Below, one piece after another: positions 8,595 through 15,532 of a stretch of DNA of 64,000 bases. Positions within the stretch are counted from its first letter, which is position 1. Every line of letters starts with the position of its first letter. Below the pieces are notes generated by a model, which worked only from the letters and a program-made list of their open reading frames with translations, made no database searches and was not told the DNA's origin. The translations under genes were made by a program, and so were the position numbers. The stretch comes from Bacillus sp. FJAT-45037 (GTDB lineage Bacteria; Bacillota; Bacilli; Bacillales; Bacillaceae_D): NCBI RefSeq assembly GCF_002797325.1, contig NZ_KZ454938.1, forward strand, positions 353,322 to 417,321, written 5' to 3'.

Positions 8595-9482
8595 TTATGA
8601 GGATTCATTGTGTAACATGATAAGTAAATAAACAAGAGCGGCTTGTGGGAAATGTTTAATATCAAGACCTGTGCGCTCTACAAATTTATCAATGCGGTAC
8701 TGCAAGCTGTTACGATGCATATGAAGTGCTTTAGCAGCCTGAGTTGTATTTAGATTATGATCGAAGAACGTTGAGATACTCGTTAAGAGTTCTTTGTCTT
8801 TCGATAGATCCTCACCAATCAATCGATAGATCAGCGGAGTGGTTTCCTCTTTTGAAATCGTACGCATTAAATCGAGCGGTATCAGTTCATGCTCATGGTA
8901 CACATGCTTCTTTGTCTGGTTTTTCTTCAAATGATAAAAAGCCTTTCTCTGCCACTCAAAGGCTGCTTTCGTTTGTGAAACCTCTGTTTTTAACCCAATC
9001 ATTAGATAAAGATCAATGTAGAAGTCAGTGGCAATGGCCTCGACAAAGCCTTCATAATCAACAGGGTCAAAATAATCTTCGACTAAAAGGACAAGAACCG
9101 CATATTGCTCATCGATCCAAACTAAGCTCTCTGTTTGCGGAATCGCAGCATGTAATGTTTCGGAAAACGAGGGGTAGTCATCAATCGTTTCATCGAGAAA
9201 AAGATGAATAAACTGAACATCCTTATTTATAGGAGGAACAGTCGAATCGTGAAGGAGCCACTCTGTCCATAAGCGATCAGATGTCGATGTTGGTTGAGGT
9301 AGATGCTGGTATTCTTTATAGAGTAAAACAAGTAGAGCCTGTTCCTTCTCTGATAATCGGTCTTTCCAAAATCCTATAGGAGTAGAGCCAGCAGGGTGTA
9401 TCCACAACACATCAGAGTGCGGAGGAGTCAAGCTTGGTTCTACTTGTGCATCGTGAAATAATCGTTTGATATTGTCATCCAT
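8595..9482 (-). CDS. PucR/CdaR-like transcriptional regulator with C-terminal HTH
   Basis: The 295-residue protein ends in the PucR-type helix-turn-helix (LNTTQAAKALHMHRNSLQYR), followed by the usual IDKFVERTGLDI. The middle resembles the degenerate GGDEF-like part of this family but shows no recognisable ligand motif. The frame extends upstream to 9695 but there runs through the 57-aa gene's terminator; ATG 9482 has GAGGTG 12 nt upstream and is preferred, with ATG 9506 as alternative. Transcribed towards msmX and separated from it by an inverted repeat, it probably controls msmX or sugar uptake; this is inferred from position. Confidence 0.8.
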   Translation of the reverse strand: MDDNIKRLFHDAQVEPSLTPPHSDVLWIHPAGSTPIGFWKDRLSEKEQALLVLLYKEYQHLPQPTSTSDRLWTEWLLHDSTVPPINKDVQFIHLFLDETIDDYPSFSETLHAAIPQTESLVWIDEQYAVLVLLVEDYFDPVDYEGFVEAIATDFYIDLYLMIGLKTEVSQTKAAFEWQRKAFYHLKKNQTKKHVYHEHELIPLDLMRTISKEETTPLIYRLIGEDLSKDKELLTSISTFFDHNLNTTQAAKALHMHRNSLQYRIDKFVERTGLDIKHFPQAALVYLLIMLHNESS

Positions 9483-9558
9483 TGTTCCATTGTTCACCTC
9501 GTACATTCTTATTGCTTTGTTGAAGTATAACAAATAACGAACGACTTCAAAACCAAAA

Positions 9559-9583
9559 CCCTCCCCACGGTTTGTGAGAAGGG
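9559..9583 (-). terminator. Terminator of the 57-aa gene
   Basis: On the minus strand CCCTTCTCAC pairs with GTGGGGAGGG (two G-U pairs) around AAACC, followed by TTTTGGTTTT. It separates the small gene from the PucR-like regulator. Confidence 0.75.
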
Positions 9584-9594
9584 CGACTGTTTTA

Positions 9595-9768
9595 TTATTT
9601 ATTTTCGTTTGAATGATCCTCTGGCTCAAGATCACGTGACTCTTCAATAAGTCCGGCGTGCGTACCGTTAACCACTCCGCCACCAAGCCCCTCATTAATC
9701 ATGCGGTCAATGTCCATAAAAAAATCATCGCGACCTTCGTGATTGGATTCTTTCTTCTTTTCTGACAT
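9595..9768 (-). CDS. Conserved-looking 57-aa small protein
   Basis: The protein starts MSEKKKESNHEGRDDFFMDI and continues with a glycine-rich block, INEGLGGGVVN, and an acidic tail (EESRDLEPED). AAAGGAGGG lies 7 nt before ATG, the stop is tandem (TAA, then a nearby TAA), and a good terminator follows, so it is a complete monocistronic gene. It is hydrophilic, with no signal peptide or membrane segment. I do not recognise the family. The layout of a charged N-terminus and compact Gly-rich centre is common among small spore or stationary-phase proteins, but no function is assigned. Confidence 0.75.
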   Translation of the reverse strand: MSEKKKESNHEGRDDFFMDIDRMINEGLGGGVVNGTHAGLIEESRDLEPEDHSNENK

Positions 9769-9820
9769 CTCAAATCCCTCCTTTATTCCATAGGATGGAT
9801 GGATCAGAGAAATCTATGCA

Positions 9821-10036
9821 TTAATGCTCCTCATATACATGATAGAGCATGAGGTCATGAATTCTCGGCTCAAGTTCTTGTCGCTGTTCTACACTCGGTG
9901 TAGGTTGGCCCCATGTCATCGAACCGTCTTTATGATAGCTCCCAGTTAAATACTGACCTTGATAATAAAATGAGAACGCCCATTCCTGACGAACTAAGTT
10001 GTTTCGAATTTCTTTCCATTGAAAATGCGAGATCAT
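9821..10036 (-). CDS. yheE: YheE family protein (DUF5342)
   Basis: A 71-residue protein matching YheE in length and pattern: an aromatic N-terminus (ISHFQWKEIRNN), a middle FSFYYQGQYLTGSYHKDGS and the ending IHDLMLYHVYE. Function unknown. AGGAGGGG lies 8 nt before ATG 10036; an upstream ATG at 10057 overlaps that RBS region and is rejected. In B. subtilis yheE lies between sspB and yheCD-yheB; here it keeps its position near YheB while the ATP-grasp coat genes yheC/yheD are not found. Confidence 0.85.
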   Translation of the reverse strand: MISHFQWKEIRNNLVRQEWAFSFYYQGQYLTGSYHKDGSMTWGQPTPSVEQRQELEPRIHDLMLYHVYEEH

Positions 10037-10114
10037 TGAAAAGTCCCCTCCTGACATCTAGCTACTATAAGTTAAGCGATTACATTAACTATAGCATGTC
10101 AAAGCCAAGCGGTG

Positions 10115-10582
10115 TTAGGCTTCTTTTTCTGAAATGTCATCGGAGTGCCAGTGTCCACCTCCAAACCATAAATACACGTAACCATCAGCTCCTTCTGCAT
10201 ACGAAAAACAGACAAGACCCGATTGCAAGGCTTGTTTAATTGATTTTTCATGGTTATAACGAATCTTTTTATAAAGCACACCTAAGTCTTGCATTACAGC
10301 TTGAATTAAGCTAGATAATACGTGCGTGTGTTGATAATGAGGAGATAGTACAATTTCCGATAAGCTTGAACCATAGCTTGCCACTGCCGATACAGCGATG
10401 ATCTTCCCATCCCACAAAGCGAGTTTTATCGATGTGCCAGGCTCTTCAATATGATGTTTTTTTAATTGGAAGATCCAGGAGTAAACGCACTTTGAGGGGG
10501 TTTTATCAAATCTTTTACTAAAGCGAAGAAGGGGACGACGGTATTTTTCCCAGTTTTCATAAGAGATTGTCACGATCTTCAT
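10115..10582 (-). CDS. Uncharacterised protein, possibly GNAT-fold
   Basis: 155 residues, no membrane segment. The central region (LALWDGKIIAVSAVASYGSS, then EIVLSPHYQHTHVLSSLIQA) has the beta-strand / loop / amphipathic-helix rhythm of GNAT acetyltransferases and ends with SGLVCFSYAEGADGYVYLW, but the acetyl-CoA pyrophosphate loop (Q/RxxGxG/A) is not clear. AAGGAGGA stands 7 nt before ATG. It occupies the place of yheC/yheD in the B. subtilis order. Treat the acetyltransferase idea as weak. Confidence 0.65.
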   Translation of the reverse strand: MKIVTISYENWEKYRRPLLRFSKRFDKTPSKCVYSWIFQLKKHHIEEPGTSIKLALWDGKIIAVSAVASYGSSLSEIVLSPHYQHTHVLSSLIQAVMQDLGVLYKKIRYNHEKSIKQALQSGLVCFSYAEGADGYVYLWFGGGHWHSDDISEKEA

Positions 10583-10728
10583 CGTTCATTCCTCCTTAAT
10601 TCTAAGTTTCACGTAAGTCTTGGGATGATCCAAGATTTTCTAAACTTCAACTAGCAAACAGAGAGTTTCGTATCGTATACTATGTGATATGTGCCTAGAA
10701 GGTGATAAACAGAAAGGGTGACGATCTG

Positions 10729-11868
10729 TTGCAGACAGCTTGGTTTATTGGATTTATGGTTATAGTTGGCGCCGTCATTGGTGGGATGACTAATTCACTT
10801 GCCATTAAAATGTTATTTCGACCATATACAGAAAAAAGAATTTGGAAATGGCGTGTTCCATTTACACCAGGATTAATTCCAAAGCGCCATCAAGAATTAG
10901 CGACGCAATTAGGTCATATGGTCGTTCGTTATTTGTTAACAGCAGAAGGACTTGGTAACAAACTCAAAAGTGCTACCTTTATAAATGGTATGAATAGCTG
11001 GCTTCAGTCGGAATTAAAAGCATTATTACGAAGTGAGCAGACGATTGCCCATCTCCTCGAGCAGAAGTTCTCAACGACGAACCCAAGACAACTCATGGTA
11101 AAGAAAACAAACGAGTTTATTGGCAGTGGGTATGACCGTTTTTTTGAAGAGAATCGACAGAAGTCCATTGCAGAAGTCGTACCAATTGGTGTATTAAATA
11201 AGATGGATGAAAGTACACCTATGATTGCTCAATTTTTATTAGAGCGTGGTCAAACTCTCTTTAGTAGTGAAGAAGGCAAAGAGCGACTGAGTCAGATGAT
11301 CGATCGGTTCTTATTAAATAAAGGTACGTTAGGCAATATGGTTTCAATGTTTTTAGGGAATGAACGTCTTGTCGATAAACTTCAACCAGAATTAATGAAG
11401 TTTATGCGTGATGATGGAACGAAGAAAATGGTAGAAGGTATCTTAAAAAGTGAGTGGGACAAGTTAAAGAAAAAAGAGTTCGCGCTAGTTGAAGAGCAGC
11501 TCGATCGTGACGAAGTCGTTCGCTATGTTACGGAGGTAATTGAGGCAAATGTTCCCGCCTTTCAATGGATAGAGCAACCTTTATCAGAATGGACATCATC
11601 TTATGAAGAGCCTTTATTAACAAAAGTTGTACCGAAGCTTGTAGATGCAACGGCCGATTTACTTGCGACTCATTTAGAAGGATTGTTGGAACGATTGCAT
11701 TTAGAAGAGATTGTTCGTGAACAAGTAGAAGCGTTCAGTGTCGAGCGTCTAGAGGAGCTTGTCTTAACGATTTCTAAGAAAGAATTTAAGATGATTACCT
11801 ACCTCGGAGCACTATTAGGTGGGATGATTGGATTGATTCAAGGTTTAATCGTTCATTTTATCGGGTAA
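10729..11868 (+). CDS. yheB: DUF445 membrane-associated protein YheB
   Basis: DUF445 protein with an N-terminal membrane helix (WFIGFMVIVGAVIGGMTNSL), the conserved block RVPFTPGLIPKRHQELATQLG, a long charged helical middle and a C-terminal hydrophobic helix (LGALLGGMIGLIQGLI). Both ends therefore probably insert in the membrane. Function unknown. A frame opens at GTG 10702, but GAAAGGGTGA sits 8 nt before TTG 10729, giving 379 residues, close to the B. subtilis length (377). Followed by yheA in the same orientation. Confidence 0.9.
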   Translation: MQTAWFIGFMVIVGAVIGGMTNSLAIKMLFRPYTEKRIWKWRVPFTPGLIPKRHQELATQLGHMVVRYLLTAEGLGNKLKSATFINGMNSWLQSELKALLRSEQTIAHLLEQKFSTTNPRQLMVKKTNEFIGSGYDRFFEENRQKSIAEVVPIGVLNKMDESTPMIAQFLLERGQTLFSSEEGKERLSQMIDRFLLNKGTLGNMVSMFLGNERLVDKLQPELMKFMRDDGTKKMVEGILKSEWDKLKKKEFALVEEQLDRDEVVRYVTEVIEANVPAFQWIEQPLSEWTSSYEEPLLTKVVPKLVDATADLLATHLEGLLERLHLEEIVREQVEAFSVERLEELVLTISKKEFKMITYLGALLGGMIGLIQGLIVHFIG

Positions 11869-11985
11869 ATTACAGATGAGAGAGACGTAATGCTGTAACA
11901 ATTGTTTGAATTCGGCATATAGGATGAATTGTCGAGTTGAACATGTTATAGTCGTTAGGACTATGTTTTTAGGAGGACGTTATAA

Positions 11986-12339
11986 ATGTCAAATGTATAC
12001 GATAAGGCTCATGAACTTAAGAAAGCAATCTCTGAGAGTGAGGAGTTCTCTACTCTTAAAGCAATGCACGAGGAAATTGAAGCAGACGATATTGCGAAGA
12101 AGATGTTAGAAAACTTCCGTAATCTTCAATTAGAGCTTCAACAAAAGCAAATGCAAGGTGTTCAAATCACTGAAGAGGAAGCTCAAAAAGCACAACAACA
12201 ATTCGAGCTTGTTCAACAGCATGAGCTAATCTCTAAATTAATGGAAGCAGAGCAACGTCTAAGCGTAATCATTGGTGACATCAACAAAATCATCACTGAG
12301 CCATTAGAAGAAATCTACGGTAACCCAGGCGCTGAGTAA
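11986..12339 (+). CDS. yheA: YlbF/YmcA family protein YheA
   Basis: 117-residue, almost entirely helical protein of the YlbF/YmcA family (UPF0342), whose other members form the Y-complex that assists RNase Y. YheA itself has no firm function. Seen here: the family start NVYDKAHELKKAISESEEF and the Gln-rich helix FRNLQLELQQKQMQG. AGGAGG lies 9 nt upstream of ATG. Downstream is a strong bidirectional terminator. Confidence 0.92.
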   Translation: MSNVYDKAHELKKAISESEEFSTLKAMHEEIEADDIAKKMLENFRNLQLELQQKQMQGVQITEEEAQKAQQQFELVQQHELISKLMEAEQRLSVIIGDINKIITEPLEEIYGNPGAE

Positions 12340-12351
12340 TTGTATTTATAG

Positions 12352-12389
12352 AAAAAAGATCACAGACAATTTGTCTGTGATCTTTTTTT
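12352..12389. terminator. Bidirectional terminator after yheA
   Basis: AGATCACAGACA pairs perfectly with TGTCTGTGATCT, flanked by A6 and T7, serving yheA (+) and the facing small membrane-protein gene (-). Confidence 0.9.
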
Positions 12390-12390
12390 G

Positions 12391-12591
12391 TTAGGAAGAT
12401 GGTGTCGACTTTTTGATCTTCTTGCTAATGATCATGGCCATATGGAGTACAAAACCAGCAAAAAGCCCAACAGCCGCTGCACCGCTTATAGAAAGGATAT
12501 AATCTTGTATCGTTTCACCTTGTAACTGAAGAGTGGTAAGTAAAATAAAAACAACTGGAATAATGAGATAAAATTGTACAAAAGATTTCAT
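12391..12591 (-). CDS. Small two-helix membrane protein
   Basis: 66 residues with two hydrophobic helices (about 7-22, and 36-56 including AAAVGLFAGFVLHMAMII), a short acidic loop between them and a lysine-rich tail (SKKIKKSTPSS), so both ends should face the cytoplasm. AAGGAG precedes ATG by 5 nt. No family recognised; its product could be a small membrane regulator, but nothing in the sequence says so. Confidence 0.65.
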   Translation of the reverse strand: MKSFVQFYLIIPVVFILLTTLQLQGETIQDYILSISGAAAVGLFAGFVLHMAMIISKKIKKSTPSS

Positions 12592-12758
12592 AGGAACTCC
12601 TTCTACTATCAGTGTATTCTCACTTCAAAGTATAGCGAAATTGAGCAGGTTCGTCTATCTGCTTTTCATGTTCTAATTTACGATGAGGCAACATACAGTC
12701 TAGAGAACAGACAGGCAGACAAAGATGTGTCGTCGTAAAGAAAAAAGGGGGAAGCAGC

Positions 12759-13607
12759 ATGACGTACCGATTATTAGCCCTGAACATTGATGGGACCTTA
12801 ATTGGCTCAAACGCCAAAATCTCAAAACAGACGAAAGCAGCTATTGAGTATGTGAAACAAAAAAATGTTTATGTCACTTTGGTTACTTCAAGGCCGCATC
12901 GATCGGCAGAACGGATCGCAAAATCATTAAAGCTAGATAGTAGTTATCTGGTGACAAATGGGGGGGCGTGTGTGGCAGAGGATATCGAAGATCCTTTGTC
13001 AATCAAACGCATCAACATCAATACTACCCTTCAATTGGTGGAGGTATTAGAGCAATATGACTGTCATATTCGTGTGCTGCATGAAAGCTTTGCGATAGGA
13101 AATAAAGTGCGTCAAAAAAGCCAGCTCATTGCCAAAATGACTATTGGTGTAGGCGACCCACTCTTTTATCCTGTTTCTTTTGTAGATTCAGTTTACGATC
13201 GTCTCATGCAAGAAGCGATTGCACCACCAAAGGTACAGGTACAATTTTTTGATGAGGTAGAACAAGAATCTGCATTAAAACAAGTGAAGGACATGGTTAA
13301 AGGAATCAAGATTGCTTCGGTAAATAAAGGAAAAGTCGATATTGTATCAGAAGATGTATCCAAATTAAATGGCTTACAACTTGTCGGCCAAAAATTAGGC
13401 ATATCTCTGCAAGAAATGGTAGCAGTCGGCTCATACGAAGATGATATAGAAATGCTTGAACAAGTAGGATTGGGCGTGGCGATGGGGAACGGAGAGAAAT
13501 CGGTCAAACAAGTCGCGGACTGGGTGACTAGATCAAACGACCAAAATGGCGTTTCCTACATGATTCGCGAAGTGTTTCGTAAACAATTACGCGTACAAGT
13601 GGAATAA
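12759..13607 (+). CDS. yhaX: HAD-superfamily (Cof type) protein with degenerate catalytic motifs
   Basis: 282-residue Cof-type HAD protein with core and C2 cap. Two catalytic positions are altered: motif I reads LALNIDGTL (Asn at residue 9 instead of the nucleophilic Asp), and motif IV reads VGSYEDDIEML, with Ser225 where the Mg-binding Asp of GDxxND is expected. Motif II (VTSR) and the motif III lysine region (VSKLNG) look normal. By established HAD chemistry the protein should be poorly active or inactive as a phosphatase and may be a binding or regulatory protein. AAGGGGGA precedes ATG; its own terminator follows. Position and length match YhaX of B. subtilis. Confidence 0.85.
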   Translation: MTYRLLALNIDGTLIGSNAKISKQTKAAIEYVKQKNVYVTLVTSRPHRSAERIAKSLKLDSSYLVTNGGACVAEDIEDPLSIKRININTTLQLVEVLEQYDCHIRVLHESFAIGNKVRQKSQLIAKMTIGVGDPLFYPVSFVDSVYDRLMQEAIAPPKVQVQFFDEVEQESALKQVKDMVKGIKIASVNKGKVDIVSEDVSKLNGLQLVGQKLGISLQEMVAVGSYEDDIEMLEQVGLGVAMGNGEKSVKQVADWVTRSNDQNGVSYMIREVFRKQLRVQVE

Positions 13608-13617
13608 AGTGTAAAAG

Positions 13618-13650
13618 CACCGTCCCATTTGCAATAGGGACGGTGTTTTT
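13618..13650 (+). terminator. Terminator after yhaX
   Basis: Perfect 9-bp stem CACCGTCCC / GGGACGGTG with a 10-nt loop and T5. Confidence 0.88.
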
Positions 13651-13660
13651 ATCTATTTTA

Positions 13661-13720
13661 GGGAAACGAGGTAGATTGAACGAGTTATCAAACGACTTCT
13701 CGTTGCTTCTTCTAGGTTGG
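13661..13720. repeat. Degenerate copy of the module-A core
   Basis: The sequence shares the order GGGAAA, GGT, GAACGA, GACTTCT, GCT and CTAG, at nearly the same spacing, with the centre of module A (15079-15156, 26831-26907, 29365-29441) but has lost the outer pairing arms. It lies just upstream of the first 21-bp CGCGC array. Confidence 0.4.
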
Positions 13721-13743
13721 TCGCCCCTCTATACAGCAACTTT

Positions 13744-13830
13744 CGCGTGAATCGGGCCCGTTTCCGCGCAAGTTCTTTGCTGATGCGAGCGAAATAGGAT
13801 CATTTCCGCGCAAATGCAGTAAGAAAATGG
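13744..13830. repeat. 21-bp period CGCGC array, copy 1
   Basis: CGCGT (13744), CGCGC (13765), CGAGC (13786) and CGCGC (13807) start exactly 21 bp apart. Two units carry the fuller form TTTCCGCGCAA; the sequence between units is not conserved. It ends in an AT-rich segment with ATGG 20 bp after the last core, as in copy 2 (26688-26795). No protein-coding sense was found in it. Confidence 0.7.
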
Positions 13831-13958
13831 AAAAAATAGTCGTGGATAAATGTCAGTGATTCAGATAAAACGGATAAAATCCACATTTACAGTAAATCGT
13901 TGCTAGCATTCCACTTTTGATATTAAATAAAGTACGCCTCTGATTAGACAACAAAAAG

Positions 13959-14237
13959 CTAATCGAAAAACTGAAACGAAAGAATAAACCATAGTATCGC
14001 AAATCCGAAATCAACAAGGTAGACCCGTCTAGATTCTCTTTGAATATAACTTTCAACCCCATTTATAATGGAACCTACCCCTGCTAAGATGAAGATTGTC
14101 CTTATAAAAAAGAAATCCCAACCACTCATTATGCCCATAACCAACAATATCGCCATGGCTATCGTGATTAGACTCCGTACAATAATAATTGGTTTTGTAC
14201 TTTTCTTATTGCTTATTTTTTTAAAGAATAATCCCAT
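13959..14237 (-). CDS. Small membrane protein
   Basis: 92 residues: a basic N-terminus (FFKKISNKKSTK), then three hydrophobic segments (about 19-38, 44-60 and 76-90) separated by short charged loops, one of which (YIQRESRRVYL) is strongly positive. Resembles small Bacillus integral membrane proteins of unknown function; no specific family recognised. The RBS (GGCGGTG about 10 nt upstream) is mediocre, which lowers confidence. Confidence 0.55.
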   Translation of the reverse strand: MGLFFKKISNKKSTKPIIIVRSLITIAMAILLVMGIMSGWDFFFIRTIFILAGVGSIINGVESYIQRESRRVYLVDFGFAILWFILSFQFFD

Positions 14238-14490
14238 TCAAAAAACACCGCCTGCCATCTATTTATCCTATTAACGCTACCTTTTTTAAGTACATTCCTT
14301 CACAGACCTCATAATGATTTTAACATAAAATTACAGTTGCATTCGTTTCATTAGATTGAATTTAGAAAATAAGAGTAGTAGGGACACCTTATTTCACACA
14401 ATGACAACGATGGATATCAAAATATTATTTAGTATGATAGCTGCTATGTTGATTGGAGCACTGCTTTGAATTTATCGTTATATCAAGAAA

Positions 14491-14520
14491 AGCACACCAA
14501 TCCATCAAAATTGGTGTGCT
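14491..14520. terminator. Perfect inverted repeat, terminator-like but without a T run
   Basis: AGCACACCAAT and ATTGGTGTGCT pair over 11 bp with an 8-nt loop. No T run follows on either strand. It lies just after a possible 22-codon hydrophobic reading frame (14401-14469) in a gene-poor stretch. Confidence 0.45.
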
Positions 14521-14588
14521 AATTAGTATGCAATCTACAATGATTCTCTAGAAAAATGGAACTTCTTACTTGTTATACGACGGATACC

Positions 14589-15181
14589 ACTTTTAATCTG
14601 CCAGAACATTTGCATGACGCCACTAAACGGCACCCTCCGCTTTTGTTGTCTAGCTATGGAGTCCAGCGGCTAGTAAAATTCCGTTCGGCTCGGTCGATAA
14701 GTCAACATCGAATCACTGCGTTCTTCGTGTTTCCTTTATCTCGGTCACCGCCCTACATTTTATACGCAGCTTAACGGACTCCTTCGCTTTTCTGTCTAGC
14801 TGCGGTTGCCAGAGGCTCGTGGACAAATAACCTGCCAGATGTAAAAGCAAAACGCGCTTTTAATCTGCCAGAACATTTGCATGACGCCTCTAAGCGGCAC
14901 CCTCCGCTTTTGTTGTCTAGCTATGGAGTCCAGCGGCTAGTAAAATTCCGTTCGGCTCGGTCGATAAGTCAACATCGAATCACTGCGTTCTTCGTGTTTC
15001 CTTTATCTCGGTCACCGCCCTACATTTTATACGCAGCTTAACGGACTCCTTCGCTTTTCTGTCTAGCTTCGGCTCCTTGGGATGCGGGGAAAACCGGTGA
15101 ATCGAACGAAGTCAAAGAGCGACTTCTTATCGCTCCCCCTAGTTTTCCCGCATCCCAGACCAGTCGCCTCCGCTTTTCTGT
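14589..15181. repeat. Modular hairpin repeat locus 1 (half-B, C, B, C, A)
   Basis: Five end-to-end modules: 3' half of B (14589-14654), C (14655-14800), B (14801-14920), C (14921-15067), A (15068-15181). Most modules end in a variant of CGCTTTTCTGTCTAGCT. The half-B plus C block recurs 267 bp later with only two differences seen (CACTAAA against CTCTAAG), indicating recent tandem duplication. Module A folds through GGGATGCGGGGAAAAC (15079-15094) and GTTTTCCCGCATCCC (15142-15156). Module C has terminal arms GGAGTCC / GGACTCC. No protein gene is credible here; the frames that stay open do so across repeat units. The locus abuts the 3' end of yhzD. Confidence 0.85.
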
Positions 15182-15364
15182 TTACACATGGAACATGATT
15201 AGTTTTCCTGAGCGGGTTAGGCGGTGGGTGTGGTTTTGGTGTTGGTTTTCTGTAATTTTTTTCTGGCCTAATTCTTTTGCTACTTCGTCATTTGCTGCTT
15301 CAATTCGTTCGTTTACAAGTACTTCCCCTGAAGGTTCATACACCGTTAAAAAATATTCACTCAT
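15182..15364 (-). CDS. yhzD: YhzD family small protein
   Basis: 60 residues matching the YhzD-like family: YFLTVYEPSGEVLVNERIEA, a charged middle and the ending THRLTRSGKLIMFHV. Function unknown. GGAGGAAAC precedes ATG; the gene ends exactly where the modular repeat locus stops. The family is Bacillaceae-specific and its position in the yha region agrees with B. subtilis. Confidence 0.8.
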   Translation of the reverse strand: MSEYFLTVYEPSGEVLVNERIEAANDEVAKELGQKKITENQHQNHTHRLTRSGKLIMFHV

Positions 15365-15456
15365 CTTGTTTCCTCCTCAACCATTGTAAGAATAGTTTAA
15401 ATTTAATCGCTTTCATAAGCAAGTTAAATAATAAATGTAAATTTTTTCATTATGTA

Positions 15457-15504
15457 TTGCAATAGGTTATAAGTGGTCATATACTGTATATATAGATATA
15501 TACA
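15457..15504 (+). promoter_or_regulatory. SigmaA promoter overlapped by a long palindrome (probable GntR operator)
   Basis: TTGCAA (15457-15462), 17-bp spacer, TATACT (15480-15485). TGTATATATAGATATATACA (15485-15504) is a perfect 9+9 bp inverted repeat with a 2-bp spacer, beginning at the last base of the -10 and covering the expected transcription start. Placement and dyad form fit autorepression by the GntR protein encoded at 16298. Confidence 0.7.
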
Positions 15505-15532
15505 CCACTATACTATAACCGAGGTGATTTAG

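Noticed and set aside
8744-9211. 155-codon frame antisense to the PucR-like regulator
   Set aside because: No RBS and no recognisable domain; the regulator on the other strand has a clear C-terminal HTH.
10618-10640. TCTTGG/CCAAGA hairpin with a T run between the 10115 gene and yheB
   Set aside because: Only 6 bp, and there is no plus-strand gene upstream to terminate; probably chance in a divergent promoter region.
14556-14774. Open frame of about 72 codons on the plus strand inside repeat locus 1, and similar frames at 27015-27224 and 29172-29588
   Set aside because: They translate repeat modules, have no RBS, and appear only because modules of the same family keep the same frame open. 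The stems, not the frames, are what is conserved.
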